Below are positions 53,308-61,844 of a stretch of DNA of 64,000 nucleotides, one piece after another. A model generated the notes under the pieces. That model did not search any database. It saw only the letters and a program-made list of their open reading frames with translations, and was not told the DNA's origin. This stretch comes from RGIG2134 sp964461115. GTDB taxonomy: Bacteria > Cyanobacteriota > Vampirovibrionia > Gastranaerophilales > Gastranaerophilaceae. Both the position numbers and the translations under genes were made by a program. Position 1 is the stretch's first letter, and every line of letters begins with the position of its first letter. The stretch lies in contig CAYWSX010000001.1 of assembly GCA_964461115.1 (NCBI GenBank), forward strand, positions 1-64,000, given 5' to 3'.

Positions 53308-54303
53308 TTATATAGTAGCAAAAGGTATAAATACTCTTCTCAACTTTTTGGCAAGCGACCTTGGTAAAACTAAACAGATTACTTTTATTATAATTCTTAA
53401 GAAATTACCTATTAAAGTTTTCGATGTACAACGAATTTTATAGCACAAATCTACTTTATAAATCATTTCTGCATATTTAGCCTGATTTTGAATAATATAA
53501 GCAGGAAAACGACTATCAATCTCTTCTGCTTTTAAATAAAATGGACGTCCATATATATCAAGACCCGCTTTAATTCTTTTTTCCGTTTCTTCTGCAGACA
53601 TATTGACATCATTGTTGTACTGCTGCTCAACAATTGAGCGTCTCTTGTTGATGATTTGTTCTAATCCGCCGAAATAAGTGAAATGCCATCCGCCATTTTT
53701 TATTAGGTTTTCATCAGGCACATTAAAAGCTCTAACTGTATTTGGATTAGTGCTATTTTTATATTGCTCTACCACACAAAGACAGTCATTAAAATTTTCA
53801 TTATCTAAATAATCTTGTAAATCCCTAAACAATAGCATCTTAGACGAACGAAAATTTGGCTCAGACGATTTATAGTTCAAGTAAAAAGAATATACAGGCA
53901 TTTCGAAAGCTTTTATTCCGGGCGTATCTTTAAACTGCAATATTTTCTGAGGATTTGGAATTTCATCTAAATCCGAAATAATTATGACATCATCCGGCTT
54001 ACATTCCGTCAAACCCTGCATTATTGCATTTCTTTGATAATTTTCTAAATACCATTTATTTCCGAAATTATCTGTTTCGGGATTATCATCAAGAGTCGCA
54101 TCTGATATTTTTATATGAATGATTTTATCTTTAAACGAAGCAAACCGCTCCTTATTTTCATCAAAATAAAAAGGCTTAGACGCTCCGGTATGCGTTGTCG
54201 ACATTTCGACCAAAACAAACTTATCAACCACTTCATTCAGAACATTTAACCTTATCTCGAGCATATCAAGCTCATTAAAAAAAGTAAAACAGTCATATAT
54301 CAT
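53308..54303 (-). CDS. Family 17 glycosyltransferase
   Basis: 331 aa. It starts MIYDCFTFFNELDMLEIRL and has KFVLVEMSTTHTG, NYQRNAIMQGL and IIISDLDEIP (DxD metal site), then FEMPVYSFYLNY, matching GT17 (beta-1,4-N-acetylglucosaminyltransferase-like). A late hydrophobic and basic stretch (NFLRIIIKVICLVLPRSLAKKLRRVF) could associate with membrane. It likely adds a sugar to a surface polysaccharide or glycan; the acceptor is unknown. No other glycan genes are adjacent. Confidence 0.88.
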   Translation of the reverse strand: MIYDCFTFFNELDMLEIRLNVLNEVVDKFVLVEMSTTHTGASKPFYFDENKERFASFKDKIIHIKISDATLDDNPETDNFGNKWYLENYQRNAIMQGLTECKPDDVIIISDLDEIPNPQKILQFKDTPGIKAFEMPVYSFYLNYKSSEPNFRSSKMLLFRDLQDYLDNENFNDCLCVVEQYKNSTNPNTVRAFNVPDENLIKNGGWHFTYFGGLEQIINKRRSIVEQQYNNDVNMSAEETEKRIKAGLDIYGRPFYLKAEEIDSRFPAYIIQNQAKYAEMIYKVDLCYKIRCTSKTLIGNFLRIIIKVICLVLPRSLAKKLRRVFIPFATI

Positions 54304-54375
54304 AGCTGAGTTATTCCATAAAAACTATTATCACTGATAAGTTTAGCACAAACAGTGGCGATAATTCTTTATTTG

Positions 54376-54657
54376 CTACAAAGATTTCTTTTTAAGAATT
54401 CTCTCAGCAACCCATAACGTTATTGCAGGAATAAGCGTGAATTGAATAACCAGCATTTTCCATATGGCAATAAACATAAGCAAAATTTTGGAATAATCTT
54501 CCGGATCGATGTTATAAAATCTTTGGGCTAAATCCGTTTGCCATTCCATAGTATTCATACATATTAACGCCGAAATAAAAAGAAAAATATAACTTACTGC
54601 AAAAAGCAAAAGAAAGAATTTTCTCGCACACACAGTTTTTTCTAAACAATTATCCAT
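54376..54657 (-). CDS. Small two-helix membrane protein
   Basis: 93 aa. Two hydrophobic segments (FFLLLFAVSYIFLFISALIC and ILLMFIAIWKMLVIQFTLIP) flank a ~25-residue loop. AAGGAGG 5 nt before the ATG is a strong ribosome-binding site. Function unknown. It is not obviously coupled to the GT17 gene (72 nt gap). Confidence 0.6.
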   Translation of the reverse strand: MDNCLEKTVCARKFFLLLFAVSYIFLFISALICMNTMEWQTDLAQRFYNIDPEDYSKILLMFIAIWKMLVIQFTLIPAITLWVAERILKKKSL

Positions 54658-54805
54658 ATTGCCTCCTTTTTTGAATACCTCATGATAAAACTATTTCAGA
54701 ATTTCTGCAATACCCTTTTCTTCAAAAAATTGTCAAGCATATTTTTCATGGACAGAAATATCTTAAAATGCTATATTATATTAGAGTTTTTGACGCGGAG
54801 GAAAT

Positions 54806-55402
54806 ATGAGAAAAGTTTTATTTGTAATTTTATCTGTAATGCTTATGCAGACCATGGCTTACGCAAATGCCGAAATCAGCGACGCCAATATCACATATTC
54901 ACCTGAATACTACCGCCAACAGGTTGTTATAGTCCAAAAGTACACCGAATCAAACTTTATGACTGCAGTTATAGACGGAAATTCCAAACTGGTAGATTTG
55001 TATCTAAAATCAGGAATGGATCCGAACACAACACAGATGAAGCTGCCCGCTGTATTTGCAGCAATAGGAGCCAAAAAGCACGAATCACTTGACTTACTGT
55101 TGAAAAGCGGTGCAAACCCCGAAATCGAAAAATTTGGCATTACTCCTCTGATTTTTGCCATATCACAAAATGATAAACCGTCAGTAGATTTACTGATTAA
55201 ATACAAATCAAATGTAAATCGCAGCAATAAGGGGCTTTCTCCACTATACACGGCTGTAAAAAAACAACATTACACTATAGCTGAATCGCTTGTAGAAGCG
55301 GGCGCATTTGTTGATGACGAAACAATAATTCAATCAATAAGGTCAAAAAATTCAAATGTCAAAAATCTTGTTCTAAAAACAGCCGTAAAACAACTGAAGT
55401 AA
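54806..55402 (+). CDS. Secreted ankyrin-repeat protein
   Basis: 198 aa. A signal peptide (VLFVILSVMLMQTMAYANA) precedes about four ankyrin repeats: NFMTAVIDGNSKLVDLYLKS, HESLDLLLKSGANPEIEKFG, PLIFAISQNDKPSVDLLIKY and GLSPLYTAVKKQHYTIAESL. Ankyrin repeats bind proteins; export suggests a periplasmic or extracellular partner. GGAGG precedes the ATG. Confidence 0.85.
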   Translation: MRKVLFVILSVMLMQTMAYANAEISDANITYSPEYYRQQVVIVQKYTESNFMTAVIDGNSKLVDLYLKSGMDPNTTQMKLPAVFAAIGAKKHESLDLLLKSGANPEIEKFGITPLIFAISQNDKPSVDLLIKYKSNVNRSNKGLSPLYTAVKKQHYTIAESLVEAGAFVDDETIIQSIRSKNSNVKNLVLKTAVKQLK

Positions 55403-55418
55403 GACCAAATAAGTTAAA

Positions 55419-56054
55419 TTATAAGCCTCGGCTTAAATTTTTAATAACTCTGCCTTTTAGAACAATTTCAACATCATCATTTGGACTCACTAATTCAGGC
55501 TCACCGTACTTATTGACATTCTCCGAAATAATTTCCAACATTCCGTTAATTTTCAAACGAAGACGTTTTATAAACCATTCGTTGTCTATCGTAATTAAAA
55601 ATATCCCGCCATTATTGCAATTCACACGGCCTGTATCAACAAGCAGTACATCTCCATCTTCAATAGACGGGGACATGCTATCGCCTGAAGCCTTAAAAAT
55701 TTTAAGATTTTCAGGTTTGCTGACATTCAAAATTTCCTTTATCATTTGTAAACCCAGCTTTACAGGCGTAATTTCAGCATTGCCGCAAACATAGGTGCCT
55801 TTTCCGCAGCTGGGGCTAATATGCACTTGCTCAACAATGACACAGTCATTTTCATTGCCCATGATTTGGCTTGCATTCGCAAGGCTCACCTCGAAATATT
55901 GTTCCAATTTCAGGATATTTTCTTCTGTAAGAATTTTGTCTTTTATTTGGTTTGCATATTGCCTTGTTACACCAAGGGCAAGAGCTGCATCGGTATAGCT
56001 CACTTTACGCTTAATTTGTCCTGTTATTTCTTCTATTGCCTCAAATAAGTTCAT
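55419..56054 (-). CDS. S24-family (LexA/CI-like) repressor
   Basis: 211 aa. An N-terminal HTH (~15-60: KVSYTDAALALGVTRQYANQ) is followed by an S24 peptidase domain at ~95-205 with the catalytic Ser in ASGDSMSPSIEDGDVLLVD and Lys in WFIKRLRLK. A cleavage site is not obvious (NCGKG-type sequences are before it). The divergent gene encodes a small LuxR-type HTH. Their promoters overlap, giving a switch layout like CI/Cro. It could respond to DNA damage; no recA or phage genes are near. Confidence 0.88.
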   Translation of the reverse strand: MNLFEAIEEITGQIKRKVSYTDAALALGVTRQYANQIKDKILTEENILKLEQYFEVSLANASQIMGNENDCVIVEQVHISPSCGKGTYVCGNAEITPVKLGLQMIKEILNVSKPENLKIFKASGDSMSPSIEDGDVLLVDTGRVNCNNGGIFLITIDNEWFIKRLRLKINGMLEIISENVNKYGEPELVSPNDDVEIVLKGRVIKNLSRGL

Positions 56055-56097
56055 AAGAACGTCCTTTTATTAAATCATAAATTTTAGTTGACAAATG

Positions 56098-56126
56098 CAA
56101 AGTTAAATTTTATAATTTAATTATAG
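56098..56126 (+). promoter_or_regulatory. Perfect consensus sigma-70 promoter
   Basis: TTGACA and TATAAT exactly 17 nt apart, directed toward the small LuxR-type gene. Flanking half-sites TGCAAA (56107) and TTTGCA (56141) form a wide inverted pair suitable as an operator. Confidence 0.85.
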
Positions 56127-56147
56127 CATGTTTGCAATTCAATAAAA
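56119..56147 (-). promoter_or_regulatory. Divergent promoter of the S24 repressor
   Basis: On the reverse strand TTGCAA and TATAAA are 17 nt apart. This promoter overlaps the forward promoter, so binding by one regulator could exclude both polymerases. Confidence 0.65.
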
Positions 56148-56227
56148 CATAATGTAAAGAAAGTTGTATCATAAGAGGTTTACGGAGTTTGCAAACGCAA
56201 TTATCTTGGGTAGTTTAAGGAGAAAAA

Positions 56228-56449
56228 ATGGTTACAGAAAGAGCTCTCACGCTTACAGCGAGGGAAAAACAGATTATACAGCTAATAAAGCAAGTTCCGT
56301 CAATGAAGGTCATGGCAAAAATGCTGGGAATTTCATACCGAACCTTGCAAGCACATTTAAGCAAGCTTTACGCAAAATTTCGTGTTACAAACCACATGGA
56401 ACTTATCTTTGAAATATTAAAAACAATGCCTGACGAGCTTGTCATATAG
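56228..56449 (+). CDS. Small LuxR-type HTH protein
   Basis: 73 aa, essentially a lone GerE/LuxR DNA-binding domain: LTAREKQIIQLIKQVPSMKV, AKMLGISYRTLQAHLSKLYA and KFRVTNHMELIFEIL. There is no receiver or ligand domain. AAGGAG precedes the ATG. It lies downstream of a perfect promoter divergent from the S24 repressor, and 45 nt upstream of the acetyltransferase gene. Confidence 0.82.
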   Translation: MVTERALTLTAREKQIIQLIKQVPSMKVMAKMLGISYRTLQAHLSKLYAKFRVTNHMELIFEILKTMPDELVI

Positions 56450-56494
56450 ATTTCAAACGTGTATCATTTTATAAAACAAACAAGAAGGAAAATT

Positions 56495-57094
56495 ATGTTA
56501 AGTGAAAAAAAAAAGATGATTTCAGGACAGCCTTATAAGGCAAATGACACAGAGCTTATACAAGAGCGTCTGACAATAAGGGAAATACTATACGATTTTA
56601 ATCACACAAGACCGGCCGAATCGAACAAAGCGCAGATTCTTATCAGAAAAATATTCGGACAAGTCGGAAAAAATTGTTTTGTAGAACCTGACTTCAAATG
56701 TGATTATGGTTACAACATTACAGTAGGAGATAATTTTTACGCCAATTTCAATTGCATTATATTAGACTGCGCAAAGGTCACAATCGGGAACAATGTATTT
56801 TTTGCACCAAACGTAAATATCTATACAGCAGGACACCCGATTCACCAAGATTTGAGGCTTCAGGAAATAGAATACGCCTTTCCCGTGACAATCGGAAATA
56901 ATGTGTGGATAGGCGGAAACGTAGTCATAAACCCGAATATAACGATAGGCGATAATGTTGTTATAGGCTCAGGAAGTGTTGTAACGAAGGACATCCCTAA
57001 AAATGTTATTGCCGCAGGAAATCCTTGCAAAGTTGTAAGAGAGATTACCGACGAAGATAAAAAATATTATTTCAAAAAACTAAAATTTGTATAA
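56495..57094 (+). CDS. Sugar O-acetyltransferase (maltose acetyltransferase-like)
   Basis: 199 aa. The N-terminal Mac motif (MISGQPYKANDTELIQERL) is followed by left-handed beta-helix hexapeptide repeats (CDYGYNITVGDNFYANFNC, VTIGNNVWIGGNVVINPNI, VVIGSGSVVTKDIP). The catalytic His is in YTAGHPIH. It transfers acetyl from acetyl-CoA to maltose, glucose or galactosides. ATG was chosen for AGAAGGA upstream; a longer frame lacks a site. Confidence 0.94.
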   Translation: MLSEKKKMISGQPYKANDTELIQERLTIREILYDFNHTRPAESNKAQILIRKIFGQVGKNCFVEPDFKCDYGYNITVGDNFYANFNCIILDCAKVTIGNNVFFAPNVNIYTAGHPIHQDLRLQEIEYAFPVTIGNNVWIGGNVVINPNITIGDNVVIGSGSVVTKDIPKNVIAAGNPCKVVREITDEDKKYYFKKLKFV

Positions 57095-57218
57095 AAAAGA
57101 GAATCCATGATAGGATTACAAATATCAGGAATTGTTTTTGATATTTCGAATTAAAAGCAATAAAACCTATCCAACAGAGCAATTGACGAAACAGAAAGGT
57201 CTAAAACAATATAAATCT

Positions 57219-57617
57219 ATGAAGATTGGAAGACTCTCTATTTTAGCATTGATATGTGCCCTTGCCTCGACCAACTGCGTCGAAGCAGCACGTTCTTATC
57301 CTGAAAAATCGTACCAAAATGCTTGGTGCAAAGCTAACAACGGACAATCTGAAGTTGTGCTTTTTGATCGCGCACGCGTAGACTGTGTAACAGCGGATTA
57401 TGCAATTGAATTCGATTTTGCTGATAAATGGGGCGAAGCGGTAGGACAAAGTTTGTATTATGGCGCAATAACCAAGAAAAAACCGGGTATAGTACTGATT
57501 ATGGAAAATGGAGATAATGACAAAAAGTATCTAAGTCGTCTTAACACAGTTTCCCAAAACCACGGTATAACTGTATGGACAATGAGCCCTACATATTTCA
57601 AAAAAGTTTGCAAATAA
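57219..57617 (+). CDS. Hypothetical secreted protein, 132 aa
   Basis: A signal peptide (RLSILALICALASTNCVEAA) precedes a ~110-residue domain: YQNAWCKANNGQSEVVLFD, RVDCVTADYAIEFDFADKWG, GQSLYYGAITKKKPGIVLIM. The D...E(Y/F)D...G(Q)...K pattern resembles small nuclease-fold hypothetical proteins found in many Gram-negatives, but the role is unknown. Two cysteines could form a disulfide. The ATG lacks a close ribosome-binding site (AGAAAGG is ~20 nt away). A terminator follows. Confidence 0.7.
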   Translation: MKIGRLSILALICALASTNCVEAARSYPEKSYQNAWCKANNGQSEVVLFDRARVDCVTADYAIEFDFADKWGEAVGQSLYYGAITKKKPGIVLIMENGDNDKKYLSRLNTVSQNHGITVWTMSPTYFKKVCK

Positions 57618-57646
57618 AAAGGCGTAGAATTATTTCCACGCCTTTT
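57617..57646. terminator. Terminator between secreted and SLH protein genes
   Basis: A 9-bp stem AAAAGGCGT/ACGCCTTTT with a 12-nt loop that also pairs GAA/TTC. It is symmetric and usable from both sides. Confidence 0.88.
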
Positions 57647-57666
57647 CTAACTATTAAATCGGTAAA

Positions 57667-59076
57667 TTAGAATACAATTGTCAACTCTTCACCGGGATTC
57701 AAACTGGAGTTGTTTGAAGCACTCGGAAGGATAACATATTTTATTTCGTCTGTTACTTCGTACAATACGCCAAATGCTCCGCTGACAATAACTTTTCCTG
57801 TGTCATAAATACCTTTACCCAGAGTTACAAAGCTATTACCTGCACTTTTCAAGCCCGCCTTAGGCTGAAGCGATAACGTGTTTACAAAAGCGTTTGACCA
57901 ATTATCACCATATTGCTCAAGTCTGTTACCAATAACATTTACCCCTGTTCCCGCAGTTCTGCCGACAACACCGGCTGTTCTACCGACGGCTGAGAAAGGG
58001 AAACCGAATAATCTTGCAACAAAATTAGGGTTTTTAATGCAATCTGCCTGCGCTTCGGAAATACATTTAGGGAATTTCAAACATCTTTCGCCGCAAGAAA
58101 TTTCAGTAAATTTCACTTTAATGTAGCCAGGATTTTTCAAGCCCGGTCTTGACACTTCAACGACTTCACCTTTGACAATTGAACCTGCTGCAAAAGATTG
58201 GTCTGCAATAGTGACAACGTCAGTAGTTTTAGCGGTAAATTTATCTCCTACATTTGAAACTCTTGCGCTCAATCTTTCGTTTAGCTTTACATTCAAGCAA
58301 GTCGGAGTGTATTTTGAGAGTGTTGCGTTAACTTTGTTTTTTGAAGCAAAAATAAAGCTTTGACGAAGGTTTCCGACCAAATACGCAACTTGTTCTTTAG
58401 ACAAATACTCGTTGCCGGCAACAGACGCAGGTTGAGGAACGCTGTCCAGCAAGTGGGAAGCTACAACCTCTTTTGTTGCAGGAATGGACCATTGAGGAAT
58501 ATATTTCATCTCATTACCCTTGAATTCAGGCACAAGGAGACTTTTATCGATAGGCACTTCAATAAGCTGTGCGATTGTTGCAAAAACCTCTGCTTTTGTT
58601 ACAGGCTGATCCGGCTTAAAGCTGTTTTCAGGGTAACCAATCATAACCCCTGCCGCTGTTGCCTTATCAATCCATGGTTTTGCCCAATAGCCTGCTGTTA
58701 CATCAGAATAAGAGGTATTAGCGGTACTTTTCAAACCTAGCCCTTCTGCATATACAACCGCTAACTCAGAACGCAGAATAGGCATTTTAGGATTCCAAAC
58801 TTTTTGGTCGGTATTCTGCTTTATTGTGTCCAATACATCTTTAGTAAAAGACTGAACAATTACATTTTCTTTGCCTGTAATGCCGATTTTATTTTTAGAT
58901 TTTACAATTTTCCCGCCGACAATATAATTAGCATCCGCCGCTACAATAGACTGTGCAGATGAGCCGAATAATGTCGGATGAGCATAAGCTTCGATTTTTT
59001 GTTCACAAGCGAATGCAGAGCTTGCAACCAGACATGCAACGCCTGCAGACACAAATAGTCCGCGCATTTTTTTCAT
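57667..59076 (-). CDS. SLH-domain outer-envelope protein
   Basis: 469 aa. A signal peptide (LFVSAGVACLVASSAFACEQ) precedes an SLH region at ~85-190 (PILRSELAVVYAEGLGLKST, SDVTAGYWAKPWIDKA, MIGYPENSFKPDQPVTKAEV). SLH domains pin the outer membrane to cell-wall polymers in cyanobacteria. The C-terminal half is not a long beta-barrel: it has a VirB10/TrbI-like small beta domain (GSIVKGEVVEVSRPGLKNPG) with a Cys pair (SCGERCLKFP), a Gly/Ala helix region and a terminal PGEELTIVF. ATG was chosen for AAAGGAG. Confidence 0.82.
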   Translation of the reverse strand: MKKMRGLFVSAGVACLVASSAFACEQKIEAYAHPTLFGSSAQSIVAADANYIVGGKIVKSKNKIGITGKENVIVQSFTKDVLDTIKQNTDQKVWNPKMPILRSELAVVYAEGLGLKSTANTSYSDVTAGYWAKPWIDKATAAGVMIGYPENSFKPDQPVTKAEVFATIAQLIEVPIDKSLLVPEFKGNEMKYIPQWSIPATKEVVASHLLDSVPQPASVAGNEYLSKEQVAYLVGNLRQSFIFASKNKVNATLSKYTPTCLNVKLNERLSARVSNVGDKFTAKTTDVVTIADQSFAAGSIVKGEVVEVSRPGLKNPGYIKVKFTEISCGERCLKFPKCISEAQADCIKNPNFVARLFGFPFSAVGRTAGVVGRTAGTGVNVIGNRLEQYGDNWSNAFVNTLSLQPKAGLKSAGNSFVTLGKGIYDTGKVIVSGAFGVLYEVTDEIKYVILPSASNNSSLNPGEELTIVF

Positions 59077-59167
59077 ACTTTCTCCTTTACTTTTCCTAAT
59101 TACCAACAAATAGGATAGCCTATTATGAAATATTTTTCGGGTTTCGTCAATAGTGCAACGGTAAAAG

Positions 59168-59524
59168 TTAAATGTAAAATTTACGCAATCTTTCAAAATT
59201 AGGGTTTTCTTTCATATTTTTCAGAATGTCCCAAATTTCGCTTTTAACAGTTGTAGAGACATACTTTTCAAATAATTCATCCGGCATAAAGTAAATAATT
59301 TTCAAAATTTCTTTAAAGCCGAAAATTGTAAGCTTATCTTTTCCGATAAGTTTTCTCAAATTATCAAGCCACTCAACATCCAGCATTGAATAAAGACGCA
59401 CATTGTTTTCACGTACAGGAAGAATTAATTTTTCCTCATCATAAGTACGAAGCCTGTCAGCAGAGATTTTCAAGTGCTTTGCAACTTGACTGACTTTTAA
59501 TATTGGTTCTTCTTTTGATATCAT
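59168..59524 (-). CDS. MerR-family transcriptional regulator
   Basis: 118 aa. The winged HTH is LKVSQVAKHLKISADRLRTYDEEKLI with the second-strand VRLYSMLDVEWLDNLRKLIG. The C-terminus is a short helical dimerisation region without an effector cysteine cluster, closer to HspR-like members than to metal sensors. It lies 91 nt upstream of the SLH gene on the same strand, so it may control it. Confidence 0.82.
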   Translation of the reverse strand: MISKEEPILKVSQVAKHLKISADRLRTYDEEKLILPVRENNVRLYSMLDVEWLDNLRKLIGKDKLTIFGFKEILKIIYFMPDELFEKYVSTTVKSEIWDILKNMKENPNFERLRKFYI

Positions 59525-59667
59525 AAACTTCGCCCTTCAATACCCATGTTATACGCGAAAGTACAAACGTTCAATCTGGTAATAATTTAATTAGTTTTTT
59601 TATATTTGTATTTAGTAAAATATTAGGTATAATAATATTAGTTTTTGGAAACAAGAAAAGGAGGAGC

Positions 59668-60141
59668 ATGCAGACGTCAGACAGAATCAAAACAAACAAG
59701 AAGGCATATAATTTAGAGGATTTTTTTGAAGTCAAAAAGAGCATCTTTTACTCAAAATATCTGCTAAACCTAAATGCTCATTTCCTTATCGATGAAGAGG
59801 AGAGAAGCCTGCCTGATATTCCCCAAAATAAAATTACAAAATTCGCCATTAAACTTCCAATAAAGGCCAAAAAGCATAACGCGCTAAAATTTGATACCAA
59901 AACTCTGATTTATGAATGGTATTTTGACAAGCATACATCAAAACAAAATATATATTTACATTTTTCAGTATGGAACAATTCAAATATTTTAAAAGCAGCA
60001 TTATTTATTTTGTTGTTTTTTGTTTTAGCTTTCTTTACGCCATTGTCTATTGAGATAAGCCCCACATTAAAAGCAATATGCATTATTTCTGTTTTATTAA
60101 TCTGTATAAATATAATTTACAAAAAAACTCGTGATTTTTAG
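59668..60141 (+). CDS. Hypothetical C-terminal membrane protein
   Basis: 157 aa. A soluble, Lys-rich N-terminal ~105 residues (NKKAYNLEDFFEVKKSIFYS) precede two hydrophobic segments (AALFILLFFVLAFFTPLSIE and AICIISVLLICINIIY) and a basic tail. AAAGGAGGAGC is a strong ribosome-binding site. No family recognised. Confidence 0.6.
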   Translation: MQTSDRIKTNKKAYNLEDFFEVKKSIFYSKYLLNLNAHFLIDEEERSLPDIPQNKITKFAIKLPIKAKKHNALKFDTKTLIYEWYFDKHTSKQNIYLHFSVWNNSNILKAALFILLFFVLAFFTPLSIEISPTLKAICIISVLLICINIIYKKTRDF

Positions 60142-60197
60142 CAAAATATTTTTTGTTTAGATTTTATTACAATTGTATATCTAAAAAAGTAGAAATT

Positions 60198-61124
60198 ATG
60201 AGAATCAATCAAATTAACTGTTATTCAACTCCAAAATCAAAAATGAACACAAATCAAAAAAATGTTAGTTTTGGAACAACGCTTTACATATCAAGGGTAG
60301 TACCGGAGAATTATACCAAAGGGCTATGTCACGCCGATTTTTTTCACAGACCTCAAGAATCAAATCCGCTGGCAATGGCTGATTTTTTATTAGAAACCGC
60401 AGCCAAAAATCCGCAAAAAAATATAGAAATGAAAATATGGGGCTGCTCTGATTTATCTAACTTTCTGACAAAAATGATAGCAATGAAAAAGCTAACTAAT
60501 GATGACCCAATATTAAAAGAAAAATTTAATAATATAGAGCTCGTAGATATTGACCCGCAAATCATTAAACGCGCACAGTCAGGGCGCATAGGTGTTAATG
60601 AGTTTGAGTTTAGAGAATTACAAAGAGACTTCAGGCTAGACGCCAGAAAATATTTTACGCCCGACACGAGCAAGAAGCCTTTTTTCATTGACGGAGAACC
60701 AAGAAGCATGATTCACGCACTTGGAGAAGTTGATTATATAGATTCTGAAATGGTAAAAGCTTTAGAGATAAAACCCTACAATTATTCCCCTGAACTACTC
60801 AACGGAGCCAAAATACGTGTCGGCGATATAAGGCAAGATGTGGAGGCATTACCTGCACCAAAATCTTCAACACTTAGAATTTTTGAGTTTGCAAACGGTT
60901 GGGAATGTATGCCACACGAAGAACAAAAAAAATTAGCTGAAAATATTGCTAAAAAATTACAAAAAAATGACGTCTTTATAATAGGTCACGTTGATTTGTT
61001 CATTGGGGTAAATAATATACTCAAAAAACTCGGTTTTTCTCAACATAGAACTCTTAGAGAAGTGTTTATCAAAACTGAAAACACTCCTTTATTGAAAAAC
61101 CTAATGAAACTTATAAAACCTTAA
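60198..61124 (+). CDS. CheR-like methyltransferase-fold protein with VSFG N-terminus
   Basis: 308 aa. The N-terminus MRINQINCYSTPKSKMNTNQ leads into KNVSFGTTLYI. The rest follows the CheR order: MKIWGCSDLSNFL (SAM motif I position), IELVDIDPQIIKRAQSGRIG (acidic D binding the ribose), GAKIRVGDIRQDVEALP and DVFIIGHVDLFIGV near the end (compare CheR LGHSE). Unlike CheR it lacks the NVLIYF stretch, here IFEFANGWECMP. It may be an active but diverged methyltransferase; the target is unknown. No chemotaxis genes are adjacent. Confidence 0.65.
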   Translation: MRINQINCYSTPKSKMNTNQKNVSFGTTLYISRVVPENYTKGLCHADFFHRPQESNPLAMADFLLETAAKNPQKNIEMKIWGCSDLSNFLTKMIAMKKLTNDDPILKEKFNNIELVDIDPQIIKRAQSGRIGVNEFEFRELQRDFRLDARKYFTPDTSKKPFFIDGEPRSMIHALGEVDYIDSEMVKALEIKPYNYSPELLNGAKIRVGDIRQDVEALPAPKSSTLRIFEFANGWECMPHEEQKKLAENIAKKLQKNDVFIIGHVDLFIGVNNILKKLGFSQHRTLREVFIKTENTPLLKNLMKLIKP

Positions 61125-61210
61125 TATAATTTTTTCTAAAGATTTAGGCAAATTTTTATTTGTTTGTTTTTATTATATTTGCAGACTCCAAAGATGAAGG
61201 AAAAAATCTT

Positions 61211-61831
61211 ATGATAAACAGAACAAACAGCTATTCTCCAAGTTTTGGCAGTTTTAATGTGATACAAATACCCAAAGCAGCTCTTAGTGAAAGATCCTTG
61301 AAGGCAGTGCAAGGAATTTTTAAAAAAGAAGTTTTTAACATTACAGGATACAAAGAAAAAAGCTCATTTATGAACTTAGTAAGATTCTTCCTCGGTTTAA
61401 AACCCCCTTCAAATAGACCTATTATTTTTCTTGAGCACCCCTCTTATATTCCGAATAAAGAAATATTAGAAAAAAACGGCGGATACTCATTGCGGTGGAT
61501 GAAACAGAATACAGGGGCGTCTGTACAGGACGAATTGAACCCTAATTTTTACTCGTTCTTTGTCCTGACAAAAGAGCACGCTAAAAGGTTTGCATCTGCA
61601 ATGTCTCTTAAAAATCTTATAAAGATGGGAAAAGAATCAGCTTTAGAAATGAAAGAGTATATAAAGAGCCATAGAGGAGCCCGCCCAAGCAAAATTTGGC
61701 AGACAGCTAAACATGGAGCCCACATGGACCTAGGGATGTATAATGCTGTTAAAGGTGAACCTGTTAATAAATTCACAATCGACAGTCTTGCGGAATTACC
61801 GGAAGTTTTTGCAAAGATAGATTACAAATAA
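61211..61831 (+). CDS. Hypothetical protein with PSFG N-terminus
   Basis: 206 aa starting MINRTNSYSPSFGSFNVIQI, with the shared FG motif at residues ~10-13. The rest is soluble and basic-rich (GYKEKSSFMNLVRFFLGLKP, KIWQTAKHGAHMDLGMYNAV). GAAGGAAAAAA precedes the ATG. It follows the CheR-like gene by 86 nt on the same strand, so two FG-motif genes lie side by side. No family recognised. Confidence 0.6.
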   Translation: MINRTNSYSPSFGSFNVIQIPKAALSERSLKAVQGIFKKEVFNITGYKEKSSFMNLVRFFLGLKPPSNRPIIFLEHPSYIPNKEILEKNGGYSLRWMKQNTGASVQDELNPNFYSFFVLTKEHAKRFASAMSLKNLIKMGKESALEMKEYIKSHRGARPSKIWQTAKHGAHMDLGMYNAVKGEPVNKFTIDSLAELPEVFAKIDYK

Positions 61832-61844
61832 TAATCGGACAATT

